Notes under the pieces: generated by a model
What the model saw: the letters and a program-made list of their open reading frames with translations, nothing else
Told to the model about the DNA's origin: nothing
The model's database searches: none
Assembly (NCBI GenBank): GCA_937927875.1
Contig: CALEYV010000148.1
Span: forward strand, 1-39,902
Length of the DNA stretch: 39,902 nt
Direction: 5' to 3'
Source of the DNA: an uncultured Actinomycetes bacterium
GTDB taxonomy: Bacteria > Actinomycetota > Acidimicrobiia > IMCC26256 > PALSA-555
In this document: in pieces, positions 26,060 through 33,969 of the stretch
Layout: every line of letters begins with the position of its first letter
Position numbering within the stretch: position 1 is the first letter of the stretch
Position numbers and translations under genes: made by a program

Positions 26060-27175
26060 ATGAAGGGCCTGGTCTACGACGGGAGCAAGGCCGCGATCCG
26101 TGACGACGTCGGGGTGCGGGCGCCCGGCCCGACCGAGGTGAAGGTCAGAGTCGTGTCGGCGGGCCTCTGCCACAGCGACCTCAGCGTGATCGACGGCACC
26201 ATCCCGTGGCCGACCCCGGCCGTGCTCGGCCACGAGGGCGCCGGGATCATCGAGGAGGTGGGGGAGGCCGTCACGCACGTCGCGCCCGGCGACCACGTCG
26301 TGCTCCACACCCTCGCCTACTGCGGCGCCTGCAAGTGGTGCAACACCGGGCGCCCGGCGTGGTGTCGCAAGAGCATCGCCAACGCCAGCCAGCCGTTCAC
26401 GGTCGGCGGCGAGGCGGCCTGGAACTTCGCGGCCGCGTCGTTCTTCAGCGAGTACACGGTCGTGCGCGGCATCCAGGCCGTGAAGATCGACGACGACATC
26501 GACCTGTCGGTCGCGTGCCTCATCGGCTGCGGCGTCCTCACCGGGATCGGGTCGGTCTGGAACCGCACCAACCTCGGGCAGGGTGACACCTGCGCCGTGT
26601 TCGGGGTCGGCGGCGTGGGCCTGAACGTGATCCAGGCCGCGAAGGTGCGCGGCGCCCGGCGGATCTTCGCCATCGACACCGTGGCCGCCAAGGAGCGGAC
26701 CGCCCGCGACTTCGGCGCCACCGACTTCATCCTCGCCGGCCCCGACGTCGACGTCGTGGCCCGCATCCGGGCCGAGCTGCCGACCGAGATCGCCAACGTG
26801 GTGGGATCGTTCGGCGAGGGCGGTGTGGACTACGCGTTCGACTGCGTCGGGCACCCCGACATCCTGAACTCGGCGCTCGAGATGCTCGACTGGGGTGGCA
26901 CCGCGGTGGCCGTCGGGGTCCCGGCGCCGACCGCGACGGTTCCGGCCCGGGTCACGAACTTCACCCACGTCGAGCGGACGCTCACCGGGTCCCGGGCCGG
27001 CTCGCACCGGCCCCACTGGGACATCCCGCTCATCGTCGACGCCTACCAGCGGGGCGAGATCAAGCTCGACGAGCTGGTGAGCGCCCGCTATCCGATGGAG
27101 GAGTGGGAGCGCGCCGTCGACGACCTCCACGACGGCAAGCTGGCCCGTGGCGTGCTGGCCGTCACCGCGCCGTGA
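26060..27175 (+). CDS. Zinc-dependent alcohol dehydrogenase (class III / NDMA-dependent-like)
   Basis: A 371-aa medium-chain dehydrogenase. Catalytic zinc ligands are Cys37 in GLCHSD and His58 in LGHEGAG, and the structural zinc site is C-GA-C-KW-C-NTGRPAW-C (starting YCGACKWC). The Rossmann motif is VFGVGGVGLNVIQAA with acidic AIDT for NAD. The closest named relatives are the actinobacterial NDMA-dependent and class III types, which often hold NAD tightly. ATG 26060 has AGGAAGGG 6 nt upstream. It sits 21 bp after the aldehyde dehydrogenase, making an alcohol-to-acid oxidation pair. Confidence 0.92.
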   Translation: MKGLVYDGSKAAIRDDVGVRAPGPTEVKVRVVSAGLCHSDLSVIDGTIPWPTPAVLGHEGAGIIEEVGEAVTHVAPGDHVVLHTLAYCGACKWCNTGRPAWCRKSIANASQPFTVGGEAAWNFAAASFFSEYTVVRGIQAVKIDDDIDLSVACLIGCGVLTGIGSVWNRTNLGQGDTCAVFGVGGVGLNVIQAAKVRGARRIFAIDTVAAKERTARDFGATDFILAGPDVDVVARIRAELPTEIANVVGSFGEGGVDYAFDCVGHPDILNSALEMLDWGGTAVAVGVPAPTATVPARVTNFTHVERTLTGSRAGSHRPHWDIPLIVDAYQRGEIKLDELVSARYPMEEWERAVDDLHDGKLARGVLAVTAP

Positions 27176-27213
27176 CTCGCGGCGGGCGATGACCGGCGAC
27201 CAGGGGGGCTGAG

Positions 27214-28140
27214 GTGGCGCTGCCGGCCGACGTCAAGGAGCTCGGGGCCCAGGTTCGGAACTGGGGCCGGTGGGGCGACGACGACGAGATCGGGACCTTG
27301 AACCTCATCACCGACGAGGTCGTGCGCGCCGCGGCGGGGGAGATCAAGACCGGGCGGCGGCTCGCGCTGGGGATCCCGATGGACGCCGACGGCCCGCAGA
27401 CGGGCGTGATCCCGGGCCGTGACAACCCGACCCACGAGATGATCATGGTGGACACACCGCTCACCGGCGATCCCTCGAATTTCACGACCAGCGACGACAA
27501 GGTCGTGCTCGCGTTGCAGGCCGCGACCCACTGGGACGCGCTCGCCCACGTCAGCTACGAGGGCCACCTCTACAACGGCGTCCCGTCGAGCGTCATCACC
27601 GAGGCCGGCGCGGCCCGGATGGGGATCGACCAGGTGCGGACGCTCGTCGGCCGGGGCGTCCTGCTCGACGTGGCGGCGGCGAAGGGCGTCGACCGGCTCG
27701 AGGGCGGCTACCCGCTCACCGGCGACGACCTCGACGCGGCCTGCGACCACGGGCACGTCGACGTGCGGTCGGGCGACATCGTGCTGATCCGCACCGGCCA
27801 GATGCGCTGGTTCTTCGAAGGCGACCGGGAGCGCTACGGGGCTCCGGCGTCGGGCCCGTCGCTGCAGACGGTGGCCTGGTTCCATGACCACGACGTGGCC
27901 GCGGTCGCGACCGACAACATCACGTTCGAGGTCTACCCCTGCGAGCGGGAGGACGCGCTGCTGCCGGTCCACCTGCTGCACCTCGTCGACATGGGGATGA
28001 CGCAGGGCCAGAACTGGAACCTCGAGGACCTGGCCGCCGACTGCGCGGCCGACGGGCGGTACGCCTTCTTCCTGGACGCGTCGCCGCTGCCGTTCACGCA
28101 CGCGGTCGGCAGCCCGGTGAACCCGATCGCGGTCAAGTAG
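27214..28140 (+). CDS. Cyclase family protein (kynurenine-formamidase-like hydrolase)
   Basis: A 308-aa member of the Cyclase family (PF04199), manganese- or zinc-dependent hydrolases of amide, formamide or lactone bonds. The metal motif, usually HxGTHxDxP, appears as THWDALAHVSYEGHLYNG, a variant common in longer actinobacterial members. RSGDIVLIRTG and AVATDNITFEVYP are further conserved elements. GTG 27214 was chosen because it follows GGGGGCTGAG and starts the recognisable fold (VRNWGRWGDDDEIGTLNL). It lies 38 bp after the alcohol dehydrogenase and 6 bp before the SDR, so it belongs to the same operon. The specific substrate is not known. Confidence 0.87.
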   Translation: MALPADVKELGAQVRNWGRWGDDDEIGTLNLITDEVVRAAAGEIKTGRRLALGIPMDADGPQTGVIPGRDNPTHEMIMVDTPLTGDPSNFTTSDDKVVLALQAATHWDALAHVSYEGHLYNGVPSSVITEAGAARMGIDQVRTLVGRGVLLDVAAAKGVDRLEGGYPLTGDDLDAACDHGHVDVRSGDIVLIRTGQMRWFFEGDRERYGAPASGPSLQTVAWFHDHDVAAVATDNITFEVYPCEREDALLPVHLLHLVDMGMTQGQNWNLEDLAADCAADGRYAFFLDASPLPFTHAVGSPVNPIAVK

Positions 28141-28146
28141 GAGCGC

Positions 28147-28899
28147 GTGGGCCGCTTCGACGACCGGGTCGTCGTCGTCACTGGCGCCGCCAGCGGCATC
28201 GGCCGGGCGACCGCGGTGCGCTTCGCCGCCGAGGGCGGCGCCGTCGCGTGCGTCGACCTGAACTGGATCGGGGCCGAGGCGACGGCCCGCCAGATCCACC
28301 TCGCCGACGGCCGCAGCCGGCCCTACCGGTGCGACGTGAGCGACCCCGACAGCGTCGAGGCGACCATCGGCCGGGTCGTGGACGAGCTCGGCCCGCCCGA
28401 CGTGTGCTGCAACGTGGCCGGGATCGGCAAGTTCGCCCGTTCCGAGGAGGAGCCCGTCGACGAGTTCGACCGGATCGTCCGCGTCAACCTGGTCGGCACC
28501 TTCACCGTGTCGCGGGCCTGCCTCCCGCACCTGCTCGCCCGGCAGGGCTGCATCGTGAACGTGTCGTCGAGCGCGGGCTTGTTCGGCCAGCCGTACAACG
28601 CCGCCTATTGCGCGTCGAAAGGCGGCGTCACGCTCATGACCAAGGCCATGGCGGTGGAGTTCAACCGTCGTGGCGTCCGCGTGAACGCGGTCGCACCGGC
28701 CGGGATCGACACGCCGCTCACCAAGGACTTCGCGTTCGTCGAGGGCACCGATCCTCGCGAGTACCAGAAGATGTTCCCCCCGACCGGCGAGATGGCGCAG
28801 CCGGAGGAGGTCGCGAGCCTGATCGCGTTCCTCGCCTCCGACGAGGCCGGGTACATCTCCGGCGCCGTCGTCCCGATCGACATGGGCGTCACCGCGTGA
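28147..28899 (+). CDS. SDR family NAD(P)-dependent oxidoreductase
   Basis: A 250-aa classical SDR. The cofactor motif is TGAASGIG (12-19), Asp37 in CVDLN after beta-2 favours NAD, NVAG (89-92) replaces NNAG, the active-site serine is in NVSSSAG and the catalytic pair is Tyr154/Lys158 (YCASK). The end GYISGAVVPIDMG is typical. GTG 28147 with TAGGAG upstream gives the normal short N terminus and a 6-bp gap to the cyclase-family gene, so the two are co-transcribed. It likely interconverts a hydroxyl and keto group on the substrate of this operon. Confidence 0.9.
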   Translation: MGRFDDRVVVVTGAASGIGRATAVRFAAEGGAVACVDLNWIGAEATARQIHLADGRSRPYRCDVSDPDSVEATIGRVVDELGPPDVCCNVAGIGKFARSEEEPVDEFDRIVRVNLVGTFTVSRACLPHLLARQGCIVNVSSSAGLFGQPYNAAYCASKGGVTLMTKAMAVEFNRRGVRVNAVAPAGIDTPLTKDFAFVEGTDPREYQKMFPPTGEMAQPEEVASLIAFLASDEAGYISGAVVPIDMGVTA

Positions 28900-28932
28900 C
28901 CGATACCCGGGAGAGCCGTGGCGAACACCGGA

Positions 28933-28938
28933 TAGCCT
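28933..28938 (+). promoter_or_regulatory. -10 element of a likely leaderless promoter
   Basis: TAGCCT ends 7 nt before the ATG at 28946 and no Shine-Dalgarno sequence separates them. The spacing equals that at 7056-7069. A transcript starting at the A of ATG would be leaderless, a frequent mode in Actinobacteria. Confidence 0.5.
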
Positions 28939-28945
28939 CTCGCCC

Positions 28946-29458
28946 ATGACGCAGCAGCCCCGGGCCGCGATGGGTCACGGCGTGAAGCAGCGCGACCTGA
29001 TCCGTATGACCGACGACGAGATCGACGAGTTCATCCACGGTCGGCGCACGATGAGCTGCGCCACGATCAACCACGACGGGACGATCCACCTCGTGGCCAT
29101 GTGGTACGGGTTCCTCGACGGCTGCCCCGCGCTGGAGACCAAGACCAAGAGCCAGAAGGTCCAGAACCTGCGCCGCGCCCCCCAGATCAGCTGCCTCATC
29201 GAGGAAGGCCAGTCCTACGAGGAGCTGCGGGGCGTCGAGATGGTGGGGCGCGGCGAGGTCATCGACGATCCGGAGCGGATGTTCGAGCTCGGCATCAGCG
29301 TCTTCGAGCGCTACCAGGGCATGGAGTACCGCGAGGAGCTGCGGCCGATCGTCGAGCAGATGCTCAACAAGCGCGTGGTCGTGAAGATCCACGTCGACCG
29401 GTACGTGTCGTGGGATCACCGCAAGCTGGGCCTCCCGAGCACCTCGCCCGCGTCGTAG
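28946..29458 (+). CDS. Pyridoxamine 5'-phosphate oxidase family flavin/F420-binding protein
   Basis: A 170-aa split-barrel protein of the PPOX family. RTMSCATINHDGTIHLVAMW (33-52) and ALETKTKSQKVQNLRR form the usual cofactor-binding strands ('a.latv..dG.PHvvPvwf' and 't...s.K..Nl.r'). Such small actinobacterial proteins bind FMN or F420 and act as reductases or cofactor carriers. A ribosome site is absent and a -10 element lies 7 nt upstream of ATG 28946, so leaderless expression is likely. The 3' end overlaps the probable start of the methyltransferase by about 49 nt. Confidence 0.85.
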   Translation: MTQQPRAAMGHGVKQRDLIRMTDDEIDEFIHGRRTMSCATINHDGTIHLVAMWYGFLDGCPALETKTKSQKVQNLRRAPQISCLIEEGQSYEELRGVEMVGRGEVIDDPERMFELGISVFERYQGMEYREELRPIVEQMLNKRVVVKIHVDRYVSWDHRKLGLPSTSPAS

Positions 29459-30198
29459 GCGACTCCGGCCGCCTCTACGAGGGGATCGGCGACGGCTACG
29501 CGCGCCATCGCCGCAGCGAGCCGCAGATCGTGGCCCGGATCGAGGCCGCGCTCGGCGACGCCGAGACGGTGGTGAACATCGGCGCCGGGACCGGCTCGTA
29601 CGAGCCGACCGGGCGCAGCGTCGTCGCGGTCGAGCCGTCGGTGGTGATGCTGGCCCAGCGCGGCCCATCCGCGGCACCGGCGGTGCGCGCCATCGCCGAG
29701 GAATTGCCCTTCCCGGACCAGGCCTTCGACGCCGGCCTGGCCGTGCTGACGCTCCACCACTGGACGGATCTGCGGGCCGGCCTCGCCGAGCTGCAGCGAG
29801 TGTCGCGTCGCCAGGTCCTCCTGCACTTCGTGCCCGGCTTCGGCTTCTGGGTCCCGTTGGAGTACTTCCCGGAGCTCTGGGAGGCCGAGGCCGAGACGGC
29901 GCCCGGCGTCCCCGAGGTGGTCGCGGCCCTAGGCGAGGCGCAGGTCGAGGTCGTCCCAGTGCCGGCCGACTGCGCGGACGGGTTCTTCGCCGCCTACTGG
30001 CGCCGCCCCGACGCGTACCTCGACCCGGCGGTCCGCGCGTCCATCTCGTACTTCGCCCGTGCCGAGGCCGACGAGCTCGAGCCGGGGCTCCAGCGGCTCC
30101 GCCACGACCTCGCCTCCGGCGACTGGGAGGCTCGGCACGCCGACCTGCTCACCCGCGACGAGCTCGACGCCGGCTACCGGCTCATCGTCAGCGGGTAG
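29410..30198 (+). CDS. SAM-dependent methyltransferase (class I)
   Basis: A protein of about 262 aa with a methyltransferase-11-type fold. Motif I is VVNIGAGTGSYEP (G58-x-G60-x-G62), the acidic residue after beta-2 is in VAVEPS, and motif IV is EELPFPDQAFDAGLAVLTLHHW. The C-terminal half (residues about 145-262) is helical and specific. The start is uncertain: the frame stays open far upstream inside the PPOX gene, and GTG 29410 is the last usual start before the conserved DSGRLYEGIGDGYARHR segment, giving a 49-nt overlap. A rarer start codon nearer 29458 is possible. The methyl acceptor is unknown; the fold resembles small-molecule methylases more than RNA or DNA ones. Confidence 0.78.
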   Translation: MGSPQAGPPEHLARVVGDSGRLYEGIGDGYARHRRSEPQIVARIEAALGDAETVVNIGAGTGSYEPTGRSVVAVEPSVVMLAQRGPSAAPAVRAIAEELPFPDQAFDAGLAVLTLHHWTDLRAGLAELQRVSRRQVLLHFVPGFGFWVPLEYFPELWEAEAETAPGVPEVVAALGEAQVEVVPVPADCADGFFAAYWRRPDAYLDPAVRASISYFARAEADELEPGLQRLRHDLASGDWEARHADLLTRDELDAGYRLIVSG

Positions 30199-30225
30199 AC
30201 GTCGCGACGCCCGGCCTCGGCCCGC

Positions 30226-30591
30226 TCACGCATCGCGGCCGGTGACGTTGGTTCGCGCGGTCGGCACCGCCTCGAGCCGGGCCGCGTCGATCGGCTCGCC
30301 GGTCAGCTCGTCGATGCCGTAGGTGCCGTCGGCGACCCGGCTCAGCGCGGCGTCGATCTCGGTGAGCTCGACCTCGAGCGACTCGAGGATGGAGAGGTCC
30401 TCGGTGCGCTGGGTGGTGTCGCTCGCGGTGTCGGCGGGATCGAAGGTGGTGGGTTGCGCGTCGGCCTCCGTCTCCCGGTCGGCGACGTTGACCCGCAGGT
30501 CGCGCATGAGGCTCTCGACGCGCGCTCGCTCCTGCTCGAGGCGGGCTCGCGCCCGGGCCAGGTCGACGGGCGGGCTCTGGTCGGCGGCCAC
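30226..30591 (-). CDS. DksA/TraR-like protein lacking zinc-finger cysteines
   Basis: A 121-aa protein with the DksA/TraR layout: an N-terminal coiled coil (residues about 10-40), a Thr/Asp-rich turn, a second helix (66-90) and then GTYGIDELTGEPIDAARLEAVP, which aligns with the zinc-finger region 'G.YG.C..CG..I...RL.A.P'. Both cysteines of the first pair are replaced (Asp and Thr) and the second pair is absent, so no zinc is expected. Cysteine-poor DksA homologues exist and can still enter the RNA polymerase secondary channel, but acidic tip residues cannot be judged here. GTG 30591 is the start. It is monocistronic, convergent with the methyltransferase (27-bp gap). Confidence 0.75.
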   Translation of the reverse strand: MAADQSPPVDLARARARLEQERARVESLMRDLRVNVADRETEADAQPTTFDPADTASDTTQRTEDLSILESLEVELTEIDAALSRVADGTYGIDELTGEPIDAARLEAVPTARTNVTGRDA

Positions 30592-30668
30592 GGGTGGCGG
30601 CTACCCGTCGTGCCGGCGCGGGAAACGTCGGCGCGAGCTGGATCGCCCGGTTGGAGAGGTCCGGCCGC

Positions 30669-32384
30669 TCAAGCCGAGGCCGTGACGGTCTCGGTGTCGC
30701 GCCCGGAGCGGAGCAGCGTCCCGGGGCGCTCGCCGGTCAGCTCGCCGCCCCGGATGATCTCCACCCCGTTGACGAGCACCCGGTCGATCCCCTCGGCCTC
30801 GGCGTACAGGCGCCCCGCACCCGCCGGGAGGTCGTTGCGCCACTCGACCGGCGCCGGCGCGACGCGCTGCTCGTCGAGGAGGACGAGGTCGGCGTGCCAG
30901 CCCTCGGCGATGCGGCCCCGCTCGCGGATCCCGTAGAGGCGAGCCTGCCGGTCGGTCAGGAGGTGCACCGCCTCCTCGAGCGGCATGAGGCCGCGGTCGC
31001 GGCACGAGCGCAGCATCGCGGTGCTGTACGAGAACGTCGACAGCATGTCCAGGTGCGCGCCGGCGTCGGAGGCGCCGACGACGGCCCGCTCGTCCCGCCA
31101 GATGTCGCGCCGCAGCTTCCACGACTCGTCGTCGTTCCCGGCCAGCGGCGGCAGGAGCACCGTGCGGAGCTCGTCGGCGAGGACGATGTCGAGCAGGGCG
31201 TCGAACGGCTCCTGGCCGCGCTCGGCGGCGATGTCGCCGACCCGGCGGCCGGTGAGGCCCTGGTTCTCGGGCGCGAACGTCTCGATGATCGTCATGTTCT
31301 CCCACGTCGCCAGGCCCCGGAGCATGCCCGCCTCCTTCGACGACGCCCGCTCCGCGAGCCGGGCCCGCTCGGCGGGGTCGGCGAGAGCGCGCATCTTCTC
31401 CTCCGGGGGCAGCGCCATCGTCTTGTTCCAGCCCGGCAGCGCGTCGAGCACGAAGCCGGCCTTGAAGGTCAGGTGGGTGCGCATCACGTCGGGCACGGTG
31501 AGGGCCAGCACGCGCCCCCCGCGCTCGGCGGCGTAGTCGGACGCGCCGAGCGCCTGCCATGCGTACTCGGCCCGCGCCGCGTTCGGCACTAGCACGTTCC
31601 AGTTCAGCGGCCGGTCGGCGGCCTTCGACATCCGCGCCATCAGGTCGAGGTGCTCCTCCTTGAAGCCACCGACCGCGGGGATGAACTCGAGCGTCGTGCC
31701 CTCGTGGCGCCCGGCCTCGGCGGACAGCTCGATGAGCTCCTCGGGGGTCGCCGCCCGCGACGGCACCGGGTCCCCGTCGCCGTCGTTGTGGGTCGTCGCC
31801 TGCGACGACGAGAACCCGAGGCCGCCCGCGTCGATCGACTCGCCCAGCAGCTGGGTCATCGCCTTCAGCTGCTCGGGGCTGGCCTCGTGGCCGACCGCGT
31901 CGTCGCCCATCACCACCCGGCGCAGGGCGCTGTGCCCGACGAGGAACCCGGCGTTGACGGACAGCGTCCCTTCGAGCCGGTCGAGGTACTCGCCGAACGT
32001 GCGCCAGTCGTACGGCACGCCGGCGACCAGCGATTCGAGGGGCATGCCCTCGACCCGGGACAGCATCCGGGTGAGGTAGTCGACCTCGCTCGGCTCGACG
32101 GGGGCGATCGTGAAGCCGCAGTTGCCGCCGACCACCGTGGTGACGCCGTGGAACGGGGACGGCGTCGTGGCCGGGTCCCAGAGCACCTGCGCGTCGTAGT
32201 GGGTGTGGATGTCCACGAAGCCTGGGGTGACGACGAGGCCGTCGGCGTCGATCGTGCGAGCCGCGTCCTCGTCGACCTTGCCCACCGCGACCACGCGGCC
32301 GGCGCGGATGCCGATGTCGGCGTCGCGTCGCGGCCTTCCGGTCCCGTCGACGACCTCGCCACCGCGGATCACCAGGTCGAGCAC
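30669..32384 (-). CDS. N-acyl-D-amino-acid deacylase-like amidohydrolase (second copy)
   Basis: A 571-aa paralogue of the amidohydrolase at 22750, aligning over the whole length: DIHTHYDAQVLWDP, GNCGFTIAP (metal-bridging Cys), VEGMPLESLVAGVPYDWRTF, GFLVGHSALRRVVMG, THNDGDGDPVPSR and GASDAGAHLDML. It should share the mechanism but may differ in substrate, since the pocket region LEFIPAVGG replaces LEYVTDGC. GTG 32384 has GAGGGGGAC 7 nt upstream and starts VLDLVIRGG, the usual N terminus; an ATG at 32450 would add 22 unrelated residues. The IS element lies directly upstream, and the open frame of tnpB runs 16 nt into this gene, so its original promoter region may have been disturbed. Confidence 0.88.
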   Translation of the reverse strand: MLDLVIRGGEVVDGTGRPRRDADIGIRAGRVVAVGKVDEDAARTIDADGLVVTPGFVDIHTHYDAQVLWDPATTPSPFHGVTTVVGGNCGFTIAPVEPSEVDYLTRMLSRVEGMPLESLVAGVPYDWRTFGEYLDRLEGTLSVNAGFLVGHSALRRVVMGDDAVGHEASPEQLKAMTQLLGESIDAGGLGFSSSQATTHNDGDGDPVPSRAATPEELIELSAEAGRHEGTTLEFIPAVGGFKEEHLDLMARMSKAADRPLNWNVLVPNAARAEYAWQALGASDYAAERGGRVLALTVPDVMRTHLTFKAGFVLDALPGWNKTMALPPEEKMRALADPAERARLAERASSKEAGMLRGLATWENMTIIETFAPENQGLTGRRVGDIAAERGQEPFDALLDIVLADELRTVLLPPLAGNDDESWKLRRDIWRDERAVVGASDAGAHLDMLSTFSYSTAMLRSCRDRGLMPLEEAVHLLTDRQARLYGIRERGRIAEGWHADLVLLDEQRVAPAPVEWRNDLPAGAGRLYAEAEGIDRVLVNGVEIIRGGELTGERPGTLLRSGRDTETVTASA

Positions 32385-33858
32385 GCGCGTCCCCCTCGTC
32401 CGGACCGGTCGGCCACCCCACGGTAGTACCCTCTCGCATCCGACTCCCATGACGGCTTAGTCACGGGAACTTGACGCGAGTCCTCGCGTTGAACCGCGAG
32501 CGATTCCCTTGTTTGGGCAGCCCGGGTACGGGCAGGACCACCCGACGGCCGACTCGACGTTTTTCGATCGTGCCGGTGTCGGCGGTGATCACGTCGAGTC
32601 GGAGGCTGGCCGACCCGACGGTGCTCAATTCGAGCGATGGGTTCCACCACACCTCCCGCGAGGCGAGAGATGTTCTGCGCGCCAGCTACATCTCGATGAT
32701 GCTCGAGAGCGCACGCTGGATTTCGACAGTGCAGTCGCCGCCCGCGCTTGGTTGCAGGCTGGCCGCAGGCCGGGCAGCGACTGCTGGACCGCGCTCGTCC
32801 ACAAGTGACAGGTGGATGGCAACGTCCTCAAGACGGTATCGGATCACGTTTCGCGTGTATGCGCGCAACCATCGACCGACCCGACGGTTCTGGACGGCGC
32901 CCACGTCATGGTTTTCGATCCCGACCGGATCTCCCAACGCGACCAGTTCGATCTGGTGTTCCACGGCCCAACCAGCAGCGAGGCGAGCAGCTCGATTGGC
33001 GGCGAGTCGCACCCGCCGTCGGCTCTTAGCCTCGGCACTTCGCTGCTTCGCCGCGATCTTTGCCCAGCGGCGGGATCCGGCCTGCCGCGGCGTAACGCGG
33101 CGAGCGGGCGTCGGCGCCCGTCGTCGCGCCTGGTGGACCTGGCGGGCCTTGGTATCAGCCAGATGTAGGTATTCCTCGGCGCGCACTGCCCGACCCGAGA
33201 TCATGAGCGCGTCGGCGCCCGTGGCTAGTACAAGCGGGTGAATAATTCCTGGATCCGCTCCCGCAACGCGAGCAGGCGCACGTTTCGCGGCTTTGATCGG
33301 TACCCATGCGGTGAAGTCGAGATAGAGCGCCCCGCCATCGTCCAACAGCTTCACGGCCCGTACCGCCTCGGCAGCATAGGGAGCCGCATGCGAAACTGCG
33401 AGCTCGAGCGGGGGATACCCGCGCGACCGACCGAGCGCGACCCTCGGGCGCACCTTTTTTCCGCCAGCAAGAAGCCGGAATTCCCCGCGCCGCCACACCA
33501 CCGGGCGCTGGTAGTGCTTCCGAAGCGGTAACGACGCGCGCTCACCCTCCTTGCGGCGCCGGACTGACTCAAAGAAGGCAGCCGACCACGCCTTAGCGAC
33601 GTCCTGGCCCGTATGCACCGACAGAGGCCCGAACGGCCCATGCGCGCGCAACTCAGGCCAGATTTGCGTGTTCGAGTTCGCAGCTGGCAACTCAGCACGA
33701 CGCCGGCTGTGATATCGATCGACGCACCACGCCCATACGTCCCCACCCGCGACGAGAAGATCGCGTGCCTGTCGACTCTTGGCCGGCGTGCTCATGACTT
33801 TGACCCGAAACGTCCGCACTACGTGACCGGGCGGCACTTTGGATCCTCCAAAACTCAC
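32369..33858 (-). pseudogene. tnpB: Frameshifted tnpB (IS200/IS605-type RuvC-like nuclease)
   Basis: RNA-guided nuclease of the transposon, broken into two frames. Frame 1 (33858 to about 32788) carries the WED/REC part and RuvC-I (VAGADPGIIHPLVLATG, with Asp), then GDPVGIENHDVGAVQNRR and YRLEDVAIHLSLVDERG. The family then needs TSSRCPACG, but frame 1 reads on to a stop at 32686. The next frame continues exactly: SSSRCPACGQPATKRGRR, LHCRNPACALEHHRDVAGAQNI, which supplies the zinc ribbon and the RuvC-III Asp. One base is missing at about 32786-32788 in a threonine codon. Frame 2 stays open to the TGA at 32369. GTG 33837, 8 nt after GGAGGA, is a better start than GTG 33858. Base composition is less GC-rich than the surroundings. 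Either a decayed gene or a one-base assembly error. Confidence 0.85.
32475..32500 (-). ncRNA. Right-end hairpin / probable omega-RNA scaffold segment
   Basis: In TnpB elements the guide (omega) RNA covers the tnpB 3' end and the right end. Here CGCGAG (32475-32480), CTCGCG (32483-32488) and CGCGAG (32495-32500) can pair in two exclusive ways: a 2-nt-loop stem or a 6-nt-loop stem. The minus-strand sequence then runs GTCAAGTTCCCGTGACTAAG to the presumed end near 32455. This is a structural inference; the guide boundary is not defined. Confidence 0.4.
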
Positions 33859-33873
33859 GACGCGACTATCTGT

Positions 33874-33896
33874 GCTGGGTACGACAACTACCCAGC
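33874..33896. repeat. Left-end hairpin of the IS element
   Basis: A perfect 8-bp inverted repeat (GCTGGGTA, TACCCAGC) with a 7-nt loop lies 16-38 bp upstream of the tnpB reading frame. Subterminal hairpins of this size are the recognition sites of IS200/IS605 transposases. It could also be a regulatory hairpin, but its position next to the composition boundary favours the transposon end. Confidence 0.5.
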
Positions 33897-33969
33897 GAAG
33901 TGAGCCGTGTAGGAGTGCACTAGCGTGCCGACGATTTCGCCGACCCGCCGATGAGGAGACGACGCGGCC

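Larger units (their letters stand above)
32455..33905 (-). mobile_element. IS200/IS605-type (IS1341-like) element, tnpB only
   Basis: The block of lower GC carries only tnpB; no tnpA or serine recombinase is seen. Hairpins lie at both ends as in single-strand transposons: GCTGGGTA-N7-TACCCAGC at 33874-33896 upstream of tnpB, and CTCGCG-N6-CGCGAG at 32483-32500 downstream. There are no terminal inverted repeats or obvious target duplication, as expected. The exact ends are estimates. It sits between the amidohydrolase at 32384 and the SDR at 33970. Confidence 0.65.

Noticed and set aside
32780..32795. Programmed -1 frameshift in tnpB
   Set aside because: No slippery heptamer is present at the junction; a missing base fits better.
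32455..33905. CRISPR array or other direct-repeat array
   Set aside because: No regularly spaced repeats were seen here or elsewhere in the window; the repeats are hairpins at transposon ends.
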